Assembly (NCBI GenBank): GCA_903906315.1
Contig: CAIVJW010000249.1
Span: forward strand, 1-49,366
From: an uncultured delta proteobacterium
Lineage (GTDB): Bacteria; Myxococcota_A; Polyangia; Polyangiales; Polyangiaceae
Direction: 5' to 3'
DNA length: 49,366 nt
A program made the position numbers and the translations under genes. Below the pieces are notes generated by a model. It ran no database searches and was not told the DNA's origin. It was given only the letters and a program-made list of their open reading frames with translations. This document shows positions 1 through 7,810 of this stretch, in pieces. The first letter of the stretch is position 1. Each line of letters opens with the position of its first letter.

Positions 1-47
1 GAACGCGTACGATCATTCGCGCCGTCGCGAGCCTACACAACCCGTGA

Positions 48-349
48 ACGCGTACGGTCGAGGAGGACGACCTCACCCAGTCGATCCACGCCGTCGCCGG
101 CCCCGAGTTCCTCGCTGCCCTTCGCCGCGTGCAGCCTCGCTACGAGAAGATGGTCACCGAGCGCCTGCGCCGCGACGCCGCCGTCGGGCAGAACCTGCTC
201 GACACCGTGCGCGCCCTCCAGTCCGCGATCCAGAACCACGCGCAGAACCTGATTGGCACGGTCGAGCACGATGAACCGTCCACGGTCGAGGTCGTGCGCG
301 CGGCCCTGCGTCCCATCGACGCGCACCGCGAGGCGAACGGGCGCGCCGG
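48..349 (+). pseudogene. 5'-damaged coding fragment, unknown helical protein
   Basis: One frame reads as a coherent amphipathic helical protein (LRRVQPRYEKMVTERL, then QNLLDTVRALQSAIQNHAQ, then VEVVRAALRPIDAHREANG) with real-protein composition, unlike the Arg/Pro/Ala-rich neighbours. The frame is closed by a TGA at 45-47 and has no usable start until a GTG at 129, which falls inside the coherent stretch. Downstream the same frame dissolves into low-complexity sequence at a strong hairpin (350-389) and stays open to 821 without looking coding. I infer a gene that has lost its 5' end, or one with a frameshift near 45. Two copies of GAACGCGTACG at 1-11 and 46-56 flank the break and may mark a small duplication. 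No family was recognised. Confidence 0.35.
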
Positions 350-389
350 GGCGGCTTCCACCGGGGCGCCCGATCCGGTGGAAGCCGCC
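350..389. repeat. Perfect 15-bp inverted repeat (hairpin)
   Basis: GGCGGCTTCCACCGG at 350-364 is exactly complementary to CCGGTGGAAGCCGCC at 375-389, with a 10-base loop. It lies just after the coherent part of the 48-349 fragment. It has no T tract, so it may be a GC-only terminator or a REP-like element. Confidence 0.6.
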
Positions 390-627
390 CGCGGCGCGTT
401 CGAAGTAGAGGGGGCGGGCTCCCGGGGTCTCGGGATCGGCGTTGCAAGCCGCCCCGGCGGGCCGCCCGGCCTCGCGCCTCGACTTCCAAGCAGGCGGCCC
501 CGCCCCGCGCGGCCTCCCGCTGCGTGCCTCGAAGCCGCCCGCGCGCCCGATCCGGGCCGATCGCTCGCCCCGCGGCCTCGATCCGCCGCCCCTACCGGGA
601 TCGGCCGCCTCGAGGCAAGCCGACCGG
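390..627. other. GC-rich non-coding stretch
   Basis: No frame looks like protein here: all six translate to Arg/Pro/Ala-rich low complexity. The octamer AAGCCGCC recurs at irregular spacing and several GATCCGG/GATCGGCC words occur. It forms the 3' flank of the minus-strand lipoprotein gene that ends at 628. Confidence 0.5.
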
Positions 628-1665
628 CTAGCCGCCGAAGCCGCCGTGGGCGTGCCCCCCGCCGTACGAGCGTCCGCCTCCGTGGCCTGAGCCGCCGCCA
701 TGCCCCGATCGGCCGCCGCGCCCCAGGAAGACGTGCGACGGGCTCGCGTGCACGCCGCCGAAGCCGCCGCGCGATCGCCCGTAGAAGAGGGGATCGGCGA
801 CGACGGTCTCGCGCGGGGTGACCCACAGGGTCGCCGCGTCGAGCGCCGCGCTCCACGCGACGTGATCGCCGAGCGCCTCGCAGAACGCGAGGTCGACGAG
901 GTGCACGCTGAGGCCGGCTTCCTGGTAGGCGGCCATCGTCTCGTGCAGGTCGTCCTCCTCGGTGCCGATCTCGTCGCCGTCGTCGACCACGTACGCGATG
1001 CGATCGATCCCGAGCGCGCGGAGCGTTTCGGCGTCGGGCAGGTCGGCGGGGCCGAGCAGGTAGCGGTTGTCGGTCACGCCGTCCTCGACGATCGTGTCGC
1101 GGTACGCGAGCCGCCAGGCGTCGAGCAGGAAGACCGGCGTCGACGCCTCGCCCGGCGCGGCCTGCCGCGGATCGGCCGACGTCATCGCGGCGAGCGTCTC
1201 CTCGGCGGGGACGAGCTCCGTCTCCGAAGGCCAGTTGTTGAAGGTCGGCACGAGCGACACGGCGCGCGCGGCGTACTGGCTCAGGGCGACGCCGAACGCC
1301 ACGGAGGCGGCGCCGCGCAGGTCGACCATCCAGAGCGTATTCGCAGGCAGGCCGGCGGCCGCGAGCCGGTAGGCGGCGAAGCGCGCGCGCTGCACCGCGG
1401 GGAGGGCGGCGACGTCGGGCATGTGCGTGGTCTCGGCCGTGTCGCCGAGCGCGGTGAGGAGGGTGAGCTTCTCGTAGCGCGACCAGGGATCGCTCGGGGC
1501 CAGCTGCCAGCGCGCGATCGCGTCGTCGGCCGAGGGCAGCACCACGATCCCGCTCTTCGGCGTGGACTCGTCGAAGCGGAGGAGCGCGCCCGAGGGCGTG
1601 GTCAGGCGCGAGGTGCAGGCGGCGCAGAGCAGCGCGAGCGGCGCGGCGAAGAAGAGGCTGCGCAT
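628..1665 (-). CDS. Lipoprotein with Gly/His/Ser-rich tail
   Basis: 345 residues. The N-terminus (MRSLFFAAPLALLCAACTS) is a lipoprotein signal with lipobox LCAAC, Cys17 being the expected lipidated residue. The globular part (about 18-295) has no family I recognise; it contains an acidic loop (DDGDEIGTEEDDLHE) and alternating beta/alpha segments. The last 45 residues are almost only Gly, His, Ser, Arg and Phe (for example SGHGGGSGHGGGRSYGGG), ending HGGFGG. The ATG lies 2 bases after the stop of the upstream ATP-grasp gene, so the two are surely co-transcribed. The ligase partner suggests the pair works in envelope or peptide modification, with the tail as a possible substrate or metal-binding arm. 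That role is inference only. Confidence 0.8.
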   Translation of the reverse strand: MRSLFFAAPLALLCAACTSRLTTPSGALLRFDESTPKSGIVVLPSADDAIARWQLAPSDPWSRYEKLTLLTALGDTAETTHMPDVAALPAVQRARFAAYRLAAAGLPANTLWMVDLRGAASVAFGVALSQYAARAVSLVPTFNNWPSETELVPAEETLAAMTSADPRQAAPGEASTPVFLLDAWRLAYRDTIVEDGVTDNRYLLGPADLPDAETLRALGIDRIAYVVDDGDEIGTEEDDLHETMAAYQEAGLSVHLVDLAFCEALGDHVAWSAALDAATLWVTPRETVVADPLFYGRSRGGFGGVHASPSHVFLGRGGRSGHGGGSGHGGGRSYGGGHAHGGFGG

Positions 1666-1667
1666 GG

Positions 1668-2993
1668 CTACGCCTCCGCCCCGAGGCCGTGCGCGAGGTC
1701 GGGAGCGCGATCGACCAGGACCGGCACGCAGAGCGCGTCGTGCGAGCAGTGGCTCTCCTCGGTGAGCCGCGCGAAGTAGCCGACGAACCGGCCCTCGAGC
1801 ACGTAGACGCCGAGCGTCACGAGGCGGTCGCCGAAGGGCGTGCGCACGGCCCGCTGCGGCACGGCCCGCTGCGCGATCCAGCGCTCGCCCGCCGCGCGCC
1901 GCGCGAGGACCTCGTCGACGAGATCGGCCCAGCTCGCGTCGTCGACGATCGGGCCGACGAAGACCTGGTCGCCGACGCGCCCGAGCGCGCGCTTGACGAC
2001 CCAGCCGGTGCGGTCGCCGACGAGCTCTGCGCGCGGGACGTCGCCGACCTCGCGCGACTCGGGCACGTGCGCGCGCACGGCGGCCGCGTCGGCGGCGCCG
2101 AGGCAGCCGAGCCGGGCCCAGGCGCGCGCGAGCGAGAGCTTCGACTGCGCGAAGACGTGCGCGAAGCTCGTCAGCGTGCGCACCTGGCCCGCGCGCACGG
2201 CGTCCGCGATGGCGCCGACGTTGCGCTGGCCCGCCATGTACTCGGTGGGGAAGTACCGATAGAGCGCGCTCACCTCGACGTCCCCGACGGCGAGGCCGCG
2301 ACCGGTGCGCACGGGCGCCGTCGGCGAGGCGAGGACCGCGAGGACGCCGGCGCGGGCGAGCGCGCGCTGGAGGAGCGCGCACACCTGGAGGTCCTCGGCG
2401 TACGCCGTCGAGTGCAGGAGCGCGACGGCGCCGCGCGATCCGTCCTCGCGCGTGGCGATCGCCATGATCGCGCCCGTGATCGCGGCGAGGTTGTCGCTCG
2501 GGTCGATGGCCGCGCGGTAGCCCGAGGCGCGCAGGAGGGCCGCGAGCCCGGCCGCCTCGTTGTGCCCGCCCGGGCAGTCGGCGTTGATCTCGCAGGCGTG
2601 GAGCCCGCCGTCCGCGCCGAGCAGGAGGTCGACCCGCACGAGCGACGCCTCGTCACCGGCCGCGCGCGACGCGGCCGCGAGCCGCAGCACGTCGGCGTCG
2701 AAGCCGTAGCGCGCGCGTTCGTCGTCGTCGTCGTGCGCCATCGCGGCGGCCCGCCCGACCGCGCGAGCGACCGCCTCCGAGGCGGTGACCGCGGCGCGGT
2801 GGAGGGCCGGCGACAGCACGAGCGGCCGCAGATCCACGCGCGGCTGGCCCCCGACGAACGCGTCCCAGACGAGCCACCGCTCGCGCAGCTCGCGCAGCAC
2901 CCGCCGATCCGCGAGGAGGTCGGGGCCGTCGATCGATCGCACCTCGGCTCGCTGTTCGTCGCCCGGTCGTCGCGTCGAGTCGCGGTCGTCCAT
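1668..2993 (-). CDS. Circularly permuted ATP-grasp ligase (glutathionylspermidine synthase-like)
   Basis: 441 residues. Motifs fit the circularly permuted ATP-grasp enzymes related to the glutathionylspermidine synthase C-terminal domain: CEINADCPGGHNEA (compare YEYNADTP in GspS), the nucleotide-contacting WVVKRALGRVGDQVFVG, and a C-terminal GVYVLEGRFVGYFARL. Such enzymes couple ATP hydrolysis to amide bond formation between a carboxylate and an amine; the substrates are not evident. No amidase domain is present, unlike bifunctional E. coli GspS. I chose the ATG at 2993 because GGGGAG lies 6 bases upstream and the longer frame upstream is Arg-rich shadow. It is the first gene of a two-gene unit with the Gly/His-tailed lipoprotein. 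Confidence 0.8.
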   Translation of the reverse strand: MDDRDSTRRPGDEQRAEVRSIDGPDLLADRRVLRELRERWLVWDAFVGGQPRVDLRPLVLSPALHRAAVTASEAVARAVGRAAAMAHDDDDERARYGFDADVLRLAAASRAAGDEASLVRVDLLLGADGGLHACEINADCPGGHNEAAGLAALLRASGYRAAIDPSDNLAAITGAIMAIATREDGSRGAVALLHSTAYAEDLQVCALLQRALARAGVLAVLASPTAPVRTGRGLAVGDVEVSALYRYFPTEYMAGQRNVGAIADAVRAGQVRTLTSFAHVFAQSKLSLARAWARLGCLGAADAAAVRAHVPESREVGDVPRAELVGDRTGWVVKRALGRVGDQVFVGPIVDDASWADLVDEVLARRAAGERWIAQRAVPQRAVRTPFGDRLVTLGVYVLEGRFVGYFARLTEESHCSHDALCVPVLVDRAPDLAHGLGAEA

Positions 2994-3500
2994 GGTCACT
3001 CCCCGGCGGATCGCGCACGCCCTCGGCCGGGGCTGCCTCGCGCGTGCCGCGCTGGATCGTAGCGCCGCCGCGGCGTTCGCGCGCGCGCGGTCTCCCTCGG
3101 CCTCGTCGATCGTCCCGAGGGATTTCTCCCCACGGGGCGAGTTTCCCGCCGCGCGCCGCGACCTCGGGGGCCGCGCGACCGGCGCCTCTGACACCGCGAT
3201 CAGGGCGCCCTCGCCCGCGGTCCGCGCGGCGAGCGCGAAAAGCGCTCGATTCGGCCGCGATTCGCGCATCTCGAAGGTCGGCACCCCTCTTGCGTGAGCC
3301 CCCTCCGCGTCCGGTCGGTCCCCGCGGCGATCCTGCGAGGGCTCTCGGGAACGCGCTTCGCTTCGCTTCCCTTTCACGAACGCCCACGGCGGCGGCGCAG
3401 GTCACGACAAGGACCGTCGCCGCCGTGGGCGATCACGTCGCCCCGGCGCGGCCCGCTGCCTCTCGTTTTCGCGCGTCGGCCTCGCTGGTATGCCGCGGCG
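2994..3500. other. Divergent intergenic region
   Basis: 507 bases between the minus-strand ATP-grasp gene and the plus-strand dehydrogenase. No frame looks coding. It must hold two divergent promoters, and contains one strong inverted repeat (3381-3431) about 70 bases before the dehydrogenase start. Confidence 0.6.
3381..3431. promoter_or_regulatory. 14-bp perfect inverted repeat upstream of dehydrogenase
   Basis: CGCCCACGGCGGCG at 3381-3394 is exactly complementary to 3418-3431, with a 23-base spacer. It could be an operator or an mRNA hairpin in the leader of the dehydrogenase gene. Confidence 0.45.
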
Positions 3501-4538
3501 ATGCAAACCGAAGCGATGGTCCTCTCGCGGCACGGCGGGCCCGAGGTGCTCGAGCGCCGGACGATCGAGCTCGCGGATCCCGGCGCTCGCGAGGTGCGCG
3601 TCCGCGTCCACGCCGTGGCCCTGAACCACCTCGACCTGTGGGTCCGGCGCGGCGGCCCCGCCTTCAAGCTCGCCTATCCGCATCGCCTCGGCAGCGACGT
3701 GGCGGGCGTGGTCGACGCCCTCGGTCCCGGGGCGCGCGGCGTCGCGGTCGGCGACCGCGTGATGCTCCAGCCGGGCGTGTCGTGCGGCGTGTGCCGGGCG
3801 TGCGTCGCGGGGCGCGACAACCTCTGCAAGAGCTACAAGATCCTCGGCGAGAACACGCAGGGCGGCTACGCGCGCCACGTCGTCGTGCCCGACGCGAACC
3901 TGCTCCCGATCGGCGCGTCGCTCTCGTTCGAGAGCGCCGCTGCGCTGCCGCTCTGCACGCAGACCGCGTGGCAGATGGTCTTCCGCAAGGGCGGCGTGCG
4001 CGCGGGCCAGACCGTGGTCGTGCACGCGGCCGGCAGCGGCGTGTCGACGATGGCCATCCAGATGTGCAAGCTCGCGGGCGCGCGCGTCGTCGCCACCACG
4101 ACCTCGCCCGACAAGGTCGATCCCGCGAAGAAGCTCGGCGCCGACGAGGTGATCGTGACGAGCGAGGTCGACTACCTCGCCGAGATCCGGCGCCTCTGCG
4201 GGCGCGCGGGCGCGGACGTGATCCTCGACCACGTCGGCGGCGAGCTGTTCCAGAAGGCGATCTCGGCGGTGGGCTGGGGAGGCCGCGTCGTGACCTGCGG
4301 CGCGACCGGGGGCTTCGCGGCGACGATCGATCTGCGGCAGGTCTTCTTCCGGCAGGTCGAGATCCTCGGCTCCACGATGGGCAGCAAGGGCGACCTCGCC
4401 GAGGCGCTGCCGATGATGATCGATGGCCGCCTGCGCGCGCCGATCGATCGCGTGCTGCCGCTCTGGAGCGCGCGCGAGGCCCACGAGGCGCTCGAGGGCC
4501 GCAAGGTCTTCGGCAAGGTCGTGCTCGCCGTGGACTGA
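3501..4538 (+). CDS. Zinc-binding MDR-family quinone/alcohol dehydrogenase
   Basis: 345 residues, the normal length of medium-chain dehydrogenase/reductases. The N-terminal GroES-like domain carries ALNHLDLWVRRG, typical of the quinone-oxidoreductase-like branch, and four cysteines for a structural zinc (C95, C98, C101, C109 in CGVCRACVAGRDNLC). The Rossmann domain begins near 150 with VVVHAAGSGVSTMAIQ, the NAD(P)H-binding glycine motif. The reaction is NAD(P)-dependent oxidation of an alcohol or reduction of a quinone or enone; substrate unknown. The ATG at 3501 begins exactly at the family N-terminus; the longer frame upstream is Arg/Pro-rich. Two hairpins follow the stop and probably end the transcript. 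Confidence 0.88.
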   Translation: MQTEAMVLSRHGGPEVLERRTIELADPGAREVRVRVHAVALNHLDLWVRRGGPAFKLAYPHRLGSDVAGVVDALGPGARGVAVGDRVMLQPGVSCGVCRACVAGRDNLCKSYKILGENTQGGYARHVVVPDANLLPIGASLSFESAAALPLCTQTAWQMVFRKGGVRAGQTVVVHAAGSGVSTMAIQMCKLAGARVVATTTSPDKVDPAKKLGADEVIVTSEVDYLAEIRRLCGRAGADVILDHVGGELFQKAISAVGWGGRVVTCGATGGFAATIDLRQVFFRQVEILGSTMGSKGDLAEALPMMIDGRLRAPIDRVLPLWSAREAHEALEGRKVFGKVVLAVD

Positions 4539-4567
4539 CGCGCGGCGCGGGGCCCTTCGTCGGCGCG

Positions 4568-4596
4568 CGGTGGTGCGAGAGCACGTTGCACCACCG
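4568..4596 (+). terminator. Hairpin downstream of dehydrogenase
   Basis: CGGTGGTGC at 4568-4576 pairs perfectly with GCACCACCG at 4588-4596 across an 11-base loop, 30 bases after the dehydrogenase stop. There is no T tract. Candidate terminator. Confidence 0.4.
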
Positions 4597-4615
4597 GCAG
4601 AGGGGCGAGGAGCCT

Positions 4616-4652
4616 CCCCCGGTGCGGCTCACGACGCGAGCCGCACCGGGGG
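4616..4652. terminator. Strong 15-bp hairpin
   Basis: CCCCCGGTGCGGCTC at 4616-4630 pairs perfectly with 4638-4652 across a 7-base loop. It is the second of two adjacent hairpins between the dehydrogenase and the HDOD gene. Being GC-only it could act as terminator or insulator. Confidence 0.45.
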
Positions 4653-4805
4653 CAGGTGATACTCCCCACCTCGCGCAGCACCGCAACTTGCCCTGCGGCG
4701 CGGTATCCCGCAGGATCGATCGCGAGCGGATGAACCCGCGGCGACGGGGCAGGGTCGTCGGAGTCAAGGCAGAGGGCGCCCCGCGGGGCGACGAGGCGGG
4801 CGCAA

Positions 4806-6509
4806 GTGGGGGCAGATCGGCCGGGCGACACATCGGCGCACGTCCCGTCGGGCGAGGGCGAGCAGGATCTGCTCGCGCCGCTCACGCTGCGCGAGCGATC
4901 GCTGCTCGACCGGCTGCTCCTGAAGATGGAGCGGCGCGGCGACTTCCCCGCCTTCGCGCGCAACATCACGACCGTCAGTCGCAAGGCCGACTACGCGAGC
5001 TCCTACTCGGCCTCGCAGCTCAGCGAGGAGATCCTGCGCGACTACGGGCTCACGGCGAAGCTGCTGCGCGTCGTGAACACGTCGTACTACGAGCGCCTCG
5101 GCAAGCGCGTGAACAAGGTCTCGCGCGCCATCGTGGTGCTCGGCTTCGACAAGGTGCGATCGATCGCGCTCGGCATCGTGCTCCACAAGAGCACGGGCAA
5201 GCTCGCCTCGGCGCCCGAGGTCGCCGAGAACGCCATCGAGGCCCTCGCGTGCGGCGAGATCGGGCGCCGCATCGCCCGATCGGCCGGCCTGAAGGACGCC
5301 GAAGAGGCGCACGTCTGCGCCATGTACCGCGACCTCGGCCGGCACCTCGTCGCGCACTATCTGCCCGATGACCACGCGAAGATCCGCGAGGCCGTCGTCC
5401 GCGACGGGATCGACCACGAGGCGGCCGCGGAGCACGTGCTCGGCCTCTCCACGCGGCGCATCGGCATCGGCCTCGTGCGCGCCTGGCGGCTGTCGGAGCG
5501 CCTCGCGCACAGCATGGTGCCCGCCGACGCGGCGGCGCGCACCGACTCCGACGAGGACCGACTGCGGCAGGTGGCGACGTTCTCGCACGAGCTGCACCAG
5601 CTGGTGGCGACGACGCCCGAGGCCACCCGGGACGACGCGATGGGGGCGCTCGTCGAGCGCTGGCGCACGAAGATCAAGATCTCCACCCGTCGCGTGCAGG
5701 AGACGCTCGGCGCGGTGCAGAAGACGCTCGTCGACCGCCTGCCCGTCGTGCATGGCCTCGACCCTTCCCAGAGCGCGTTCCTCCGCCACGCGGCGGCGTT
5801 CACCGGCGCGTGGCAGGAGGCTTCGCGCGGCTCGGTCCTCCCGCCCTCGGCGCGGAGGTTGTCGATCGCGCCGCGCCACTCGATGCCGCCGGACAGCGTC
5901 GTCGGACCTGGGTCGGTGCGCGCGCGCCCCGCGATCGAGGACGCGCAAGGCGCCGCGACCGTGTCGAAGAAGCTGACGGAGCTCGGCGCGGCGCTCGAGG
6001 GCGGGGGCGACGCGCTCCCGACGCTGCGGGCCGCGCTCAAGGCGGTCGCGCGCGCGTTCGGGCTTCGTCACGCGGTCGTGCTCGTCCGGACGCAAGACGG
6101 CGCGTCGCTGCGCGTGCAGGCGGCCTACGGCGAGGCCGCGCGATCGCTCGAGCAGGAGCTCATGCTGCCGCTCGCGCGCGCGGCGCGGCCCGACGACCTC
6201 GTCTCGCAGGCCTACCACGGCACGCGCGACGTGGTCGTGCTCAACACGTTCGACGAGAAGGTCGCGCCGAAGATCCCGGCGGTCTACTTCGAGGCGATCG
6301 GGTCGCTCTCCCTCGCGCTCTATCGCGTCGGATCGCCCCAGGCGGGGGTGCGCCTGGTCCTCGTCGACACCGACTTCCCGTCGCGCCTGCCCGGGCTCGA
6401 GCACGCCGATCTCCTCCGGCGTTTCCGCGAGATCATCGGCCGCGCCGCCGCAGCGAGCGGCTCGCGCGAGCCGCCGCGCGTGCGGCCGTTCGTGCCGCGG
6501 CGGCTCTGA
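4806..6509 (+). CDS. HDOD-domain signalling protein with C-terminal GAF-like region
   Basis: 567 residues. Residues about 38-235 match the HDOD output domain: LLLKMERRGDFPAFARNI, EILRDYGLTAKLLRVVNTSYY and VSRAIVVLGFDKVRSIALG are its classic helices. HDOD proteins resemble HD phosphohydrolases but mostly act as regulatory scaffolds in motility, cell cycle or c-di-GMP pathways. A Ser/Pro-rich linker (about 330-380) leads to a C-terminal alpha/beta region (about 385-550) with the spacing of a GAF-like sensor (ARAFGLRHAVVLVRTQDGASL). The start is a GTG at 4806; the first 20 residues are unordered and a later start is possible. It stands alone, 267 bases after the dehydrogenase. Confidence 0.8.
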   Translation: MGADRPGDTSAHVPSGEGEQDLLAPLTLRERSLLDRLLLKMERRGDFPAFARNITTVSRKADYASSYSASQLSEEILRDYGLTAKLLRVVNTSYYERLGKRVNKVSRAIVVLGFDKVRSIALGIVLHKSTGKLASAPEVAENAIEALACGEIGRRIARSAGLKDAEEAHVCAMYRDLGRHLVAHYLPDDHAKIREAVVRDGIDHEAAAEHVLGLSTRRIGIGLVRAWRLSERLAHSMVPADAAARTDSDEDRLRQVATFSHELHQLVATTPEATRDDAMGALVERWRTKIKISTRRVQETLGAVQKTLVDRLPVVHGLDPSQSAFLRHAAAFTGAWQEASRGSVLPPSARRLSIAPRHSMPPDSVVGPGSVRARPAIEDAQGAATVSKKLTELGAALEGGGDALPTLRAALKAVARAFGLRHAVVLVRTQDGASLRVQAAYGEAARSLEQELMLPLARAARPDDLVSQAYHGTRDVVVLNTFDEKVAPKIPAVYFEAIGSLSLALYRVGSPQAGVRLVLVDTDFPSRLPGLEHADLLRRFREIIGRAAAASGSREPPRVRPFVPRRL

Positions 6510-6586
6510 CTCGAGCGTCGCCGTCTCGAGCAACGCCCGGCGCGGGGCGACGGGTAGGGCTCGCGGGCCGCAGGCGCGGGCGCCGC

Positions 6587-6608
6587 GATCGGCGATTCCC
6601 GGCCGATC
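6587..6608. terminator. Small hairpin between convergent genes
   Basis: GATCGGC at 6587-6593 pairs with GCCGATC at 6602-6608 across 8 bases, in the 97-base gap between the HDOD gene and the convergent GYD gene. It overlaps the stop codon of the latter. Possible bidirectional terminator. Confidence 0.35.
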
Positions 6609-7386
6609 AGCGCGCGGCGGCTCGGACGACCCGGTCGAGCCGCGTGACGAGCGCGCGCGGCAGCTCGCGCGCCTCGACCAGCAGGTCGTACGCACCGCCG
6701 TCGCTTGCCGCGTCGACGCGGACGAGGTTGGCCTGGAGCGCGAGGCGCGACTTCTCCGCGACGAGCTCGAGGTGGACCGCGAGCTTCGCGTCGCGTGCCA
6801 TCTCGGTCAGGCCCGCCCGCTGCGCGTCGGCTTCCGGGAGCCGCACGAGAAACGCCCCCTGCGCCTCGCCCGGCCCGAGCGAGAGGCTCACGACGTCCAC
6901 GGCGGGGAGGCTCCCCAGCCCGAGCTTGAGCCCCGTCGCCCCCGTGGATCGTCGCCCCCGGCGCGTGTTGACTCCCGGCTTGCGCTCGGTCGGCGGCGAC
7001 GCAGCGCGCGGCCCCTTGGGGGGCGGCGTCGTCTCCTTCGTCGCGGCCGCCAGCCGGTGCTCCCGCCCGTCGAGCCAGGCCTTCAAGAAGACCGGCGACC
7101 CCTGGGCCATGCGGACGAACTCGCCGACCGGAACCGCGGGCACGTTGATGGCGTGGTAGAGCCCATTGCTCGCCAGCACCCGGTCGAGCGCCTCCATGTG
7201 CGCCTCGTCGCGTGCCTCGATGATCGACATGAGATCGAACGGGCCGAGCGTGGCGTACACCTGGAGCAGCGTGCCGCCCCCGCTCGCGATGGTCGCCGCG
7301 ATCTTCGCCAGCACCTCACCGGGGCTCTGCCTCACCTGCTTCAGGCCGGCGTCGGTGAACGTGACAATGCGTATCCAGTTGGCCAT
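6607..7386 (-). CDS. GYD-domain protein with unknown C-terminal domain
   Basis: 259 residues. Residues 1-90 (MANWIRIVTFTDAGLKQVRQ, ATLGPFDLMSIIEARD) fit the GYD family, small ferredoxin-like-fold proteins of unknown function that normally consist of this domain alone. A basic, Pro-rich linker (about 112-145) joins it to a second beta-rich domain (about 150-255) that I cannot name. Two ATGs lie side by side; I chose the second because the GAGGGG ribosome site then has a 5-base spacer. The gene is alone and converges on the HDOD gene. Confidence 0.75.
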   Translation of the reverse strand: MANWIRIVTFTDAGLKQVRQSPGEVLAKIAATIASGGGTLLQVYATLGPFDLMSIIEARDEAHMEALDRVLASNGLYHAINVPAVPVGEFVRMAQGSPVFLKAWLDGREHRLAAATKETTPPPKGPRAASPPTERKPGVNTRRGRRSTGATGLKLGLGSLPAVDVVSLSLGPGEAQGAFLVRLPEADAQRAGLTEMARDAKLAVHLELVAEKSRLALQANLVRVDAASDGGAYDLLVEARELPRALVTRLDRVVRAAAR

Positions 7387-7810
7387 CATCCCCCCTCGCC
7401 CGATGTCAAGGAACGCCGCGCCCGGTGGACCGACGATATGGAGTCGGCTGCTCGGATTGCCGCGCGTTGCGGCTTCGTAAACGCATAGCCGAGTGCGGGG
7501 AGTTCGGGAACGAGATTCGCGGCCGATTCTCGCCTGGTCGCGACGCTTTCCCCGGTGGAGCGACGCCGGTTGTCATGCGCGCCACCGATTCCGTGACGCG
7601 CGGCCGCGAACGGTCGGCGTGGCGCATCGCGGCGGGGAAGTGTCCTAGTCCAGCGCCGGGCGGCGCTCGAAGCGCGGTGCAGGGCCGGGCCGAGTCCCGC
7701 AGACGGATTCAAGCTCGGATCCGTCGAGGGCGTGCGCGTCGAGCGGTGGTCCGGGGGGTCGTCAGTCCCACGACGCCACCTCCCCCCGGGCTCCGCGCTA
7801 CAGTCCTCCC
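7387..7810. other. Divergent intergenic region
   Basis: About 420 bases between the GYD gene (minus) and the asparaginase gene (plus). Frames open here are Arg-rich and not convincing. Apart from the -10-like box next to the asparaginase start I see no structure. Confidence 0.5.
7799..7804 (+). promoter_or_regulatory. -10-like box, near-leaderless start
   Basis: TACAGT ends 6 bases before the ATG at 7811, matching the TANNNT boxes at the same position before many genes of this window. Confidence 0.45.

Noticed and set aside
253-268. Second sigma-54-like site (TGGCACGG...)
   Set aside because: The TTGC half is absent at the required distance; the same holds for TGGCACC near 38259.
7386-7712. 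Minus-strand frame of 108 codons between the GYD and asparaginase genes
   Set aside because: Ala/Arg-rich composition, no ribosome site, and no coherent secondary-structure pattern.
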